Source: Dyadobacter pollutisoli (GTDB lineage Bacteria; Bacteroidota; Bacteroidia; Cytophagales; Spirosomataceae). From it: a DNA stretch of 64,000 bases. Made by a program: the position numbers and the translations under genes. This document shows, in pieces, positions 62,536 through 64,000 of this stretch. The notes beneath the pieces were generated by a model. It did no database searches. It was not told the DNA's origin and saw only the letters and a list, made by a program, of their open reading frames with translations. Where the stretch lies: NCBI RefSeq assembly GCF_026625565.1, contig NZ_CP112998.1, forward strand, positions 1,862,501 through 1,926,500, written 5' to 3'. The first letter of the stretch is position 1. Every line of letters starts with the position of its first letter.

Positions 62536-63509
62536 GAGCTGAAACCTAGCACTTTACGCACTTTACTAATGGTATCCTGCGCAATTTCGCGGGCCTTAGC
62601 TTCTCCGGTAACCAGAATGGATTCCAGCTCTTCGTTATTTTCCATATAGTAGTTGAAAATACGACGCGGCTCAGCGAATTGCTCCATAAAGCATTCTAAT
62701 AACGCCTGTTTCGCATGACCGTAACCGTAGCCCCCATTCAGGTATTTCTGACGCATGGTTTCCACGTCAGTTTCCGACGCTACGAGGCTATATAGTTTAA
62801 ATGTAATATCAGTTTCAGGATCTTTGGGTTCTTCAAGCGGCGTCGAGTCTGAGACGATTTTCTTTGTAATTTTTTTTAACTCGTTTTCCGGCAGGAAAAT
62901 ATCAATGTAGTTGTGATAAGACTTGCTCATTTTAAGGCCATCCAAGCCCGGAATGGTCATGATGCGTTCGTCTATCTGGGGCTCTGGCAAAACCAGAATT
63001 TCCTCTCCGGCCAGTATATTGAAGCGGCTTGCAATGTCCTTGGTCATTTCCAGATGCTGTTTCTGGTCTTTTCCAACCGGGATAATGTTGGCATTATAAA
63101 GCAGGATATCGGCAGCTTGCAAAACAGGATACGTGAATAGTCCGGCATTTACATCAGATAACTTCTCCGCCTTTTCTTTAAAAGAAGTGGCGTTAGCAAG
63201 CATCGGAAACGGCGTGAAGCAGTTCAGGTACCAGGCCAGCTCGGTATGCTCCTGCACTCTGGATTGCCGCCAAAAGACATTTTTGTTGAAATCAAAGCCA
63301 AATGCAAGCCAGGTTGCGGCTATTGCCTTTACATATCCTTCCCGTTCCGGCCCGTTTTTGAGGGTAGTAAGGGAATGAAGGTCTGCAATGAAGAAAAATG
63401 ATTCGTTTTGTGGATTTTTTGAAAGTTCAATCGCGGGTTTGATCGCTCCGAGGATGTTACCCAAATGAGGTCTCCCGCTACTTTGAATGCCTGTAAGGAT
63501 TCTGGCCAT
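62532..63509 (-). CDS. trpS: Tryptophanyl-tRNA synthetase
   Basis: Class Ic aminoacyl-tRNA synthetase of 325 residues that charges tRNA-Trp. The HIGH-like motif is PHLGN (residues 14-18) and the KMSKS loop occurs in GLKMSKSYHNYID. Length and motif order are standard. It is coupled to the PAP2 gene downstream and preceded by a toxin/antitoxin pair upstream on the same strand. Confidence 0.98.
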   Translation of the reverse strand: MARILTGIQSSGRPHLGNILGAIKPAIELSKNPQNESFFFIADLHSLTTLKNGPEREGYVKAIAATWLAFGFDFNKNVFWRQSRVQEHTELAWYLNCFTPFPMLANATSFKEKAEKLSDVNAGLFTYPVLQAADILLYNANIIPVGKDQKQHLEMTKDIASRFNILAGEEILVLPEPQIDERIMTIPGLDGLKMSKSYHNYIDIFLPENELKKITKKIVSDSTPLEEPKDPETDITFKLYSLVASETDVETMRQKYLNGGYGYGHAKQALLECFMEQFAEPRRIFNYYMENNEELESILVTGEAKAREIAQDTISKVRKVLGFSS

Positions 63510-63543
63510 TTATATATGCTAATTGTTACTTAAAGCTTGTTTT

Positions 63544-63828
63544 CTAAAAAGGTTTACGTCGATTATCCCAAAAAAAGAGCAAAACAATAGAATCTTCTTT
63601 TATTTCATAAAATAATGAGCATTGCTTGGCTACAAAACCCTTTCTCACACCGGGGTCGGAAGCGGACGCCTCATACATGCGCGGAAAGCCGGATATTTGC
63701 TTTAGAACTTTATTGACAGTCCTGATAAATTTTCTAATTTCTTTTTCTGACCACTTTTTTTCCAGCTGCTCAATTATTTTGGCGAAACTTTCCTCTGCCT
63801 CTGTGGTCCAGCGCACGGGAAGGTTCAT
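63544..63828 (-). CDS. RelE/ParE-family toxin
   Basis: Small basic protein of 94 residues with the ParE/RelE fold: N-terminal helix hairpin VRWTTEAEESFAKIIEQLEK and the C-terminal strand block KGFVAKQCSLFYEIKEDSIV followed by LLFFWDNRRKPF. RelE toxins cut mRNA at the ribosome and ParE poisons gyrase; the two cannot be separated by eye here. The start ATG overlaps the stop of the upstream antitoxin by four bases. Ends 34 bases before trpS begins. Confidence 0.88.
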   Translation of the reverse strand: MNLPVRWTTEAEESFAKIIEQLEKKWSEKEIRKFIRTVNKVLKQISGFPRMYEASASDPGVRKGFVAKQCSLFYEIKEDSIVLLFFWDNRRKPF

Positions 63829-64000
63829 AGATACTTCTCATATTTTTGCATTACTTCGTCGTGAGATTTGGTTTCGCCCGCCAAAGACTGTTTCTGCCCG
63901 CGATTAATCCCATCCCTGACATGTTCTGGCAATGTCTCCCAGAAATCCACGTCTTTCAGTTTCAACTTTTCCTGGATCTCTTCCCAGTCCTTAATCGGAA
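63825..64000 (-). CDS. Antitoxin of the RelE/ParE pair (5' end outside window)
   Basis: The minus strand is open from the right window edge to the TGA at 63825-63827, giving the last 57 residues of a protein that includes DWEEIQEKLKLKDVDFWETL, EHVRDGINRG and ends SHDEVMQKYEKYL. The overlap with the toxin ATG (ATGA) and the acidic helical C-terminus are typical of an antitoxin that binds its toxin. The N-terminal DNA-binding part lies outside the window, so the family cannot be named. Confidence 0.75.
   Translation of the reverse strand, partial: PIKDWEEIQEKLKLKDVDFWETLPEHVRDGINRGQKQSLAGETKSHDEVMQKYEKYL

Overview
The window looks like chromosomal DNA of a Bacteroidota bacterium of the order Cytophagales, most likely Dyadobacter or a close relative (inference from gene content; no 16S rRNA is present). 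The main clues are a SusC/SusD pair, a hybrid two-component system with a periplasmic sensor, a type IX secretion sorting domain, many LytTR/LuxR/AraC regulators, TAnnTTTG promoter boxes, and the near absence of Shine-Dalgarno sequences. I saw no rRNA, tRNA, CRISPR array, phage or transposase gene.

Layout. 1-7.2 kb: a potassium-uptake locus, kdpB (cut by the window edge), kdpC, an OmpL-like porin, a stand-alone KdpD sensor domain and a separate membrane histidine kinase. A PIN toxin/antitoxin cassette lies on the opposite strand between kdpB and kdpC. 7.2-18.5 kb: an accessory-looking stretch with a CocE-type hydrolase, a membrane-tethered LuxR regulator with a DUF4199 protein, a delta-60 repeat surface protein bracketed by inverted hairpin repeats, AraC regulator plus aldo/keto reductase, a GT39-type glycosyltransferase, the wreck of an HxlR/SDR gene pair, and a Crp-like regulator followed by an old-yellow-enzyme reductase. 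18.6-21.1 kb: a two-gene MBOAT/SGNH O-acetylation unit.

21.4-33 kb: a compact fructan utilisation locus on the minus strand, in transcription order HTCS sensor-regulator, sugar MFS transporter, fructokinase, SusC, SusD and GH32 fructanase. The GH32 enzyme releases fructose, SusC/SusD import oligosaccharides, the MFS protein carries monosaccharide across the inner membrane and the kinase phosphorylates it; the HTCS probably senses fructose. A direct repeat with a 21-bp period lies between the HTCS and the transporter and is a good operator candidate.

33-47.8 kb: a secreted VOC protein, a NarL-type regulator, a LolA-like periplasmic protein, a TonB-type outer-membrane barrel with a LytS/LytTR pair upstream, a YceI lipoprotein, a cytochrome c/HEAT lipoprotein with an ACS-family transporter, surE, a lipid kinase and an adrenodoxin-type ferredoxin with its reductase. 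47.9-64 kb: a DinB-like protein, an orphan Anbu proteasome-like peptidase, an M28 peptidase and MMPL transporter, a TPR histidine kinase translationally coupled to a methyltransferase, mpg-yicC-pdxA, a 2-hydroxyacid dehydrogenase, rplY-prs, PAP2-trpS, and a ParE-type toxin with its antitoxin running off the right edge.

Nothing here is a clearly new multi-gene system. The most unusual items are the toxin/antitoxin cassette inside the kdp operon, the paired inverted hairpins around the delta-60 gene, the HxlR/SDR deletion scar, the orphan Anbu protease and the kinase-methyltransferase coupling.
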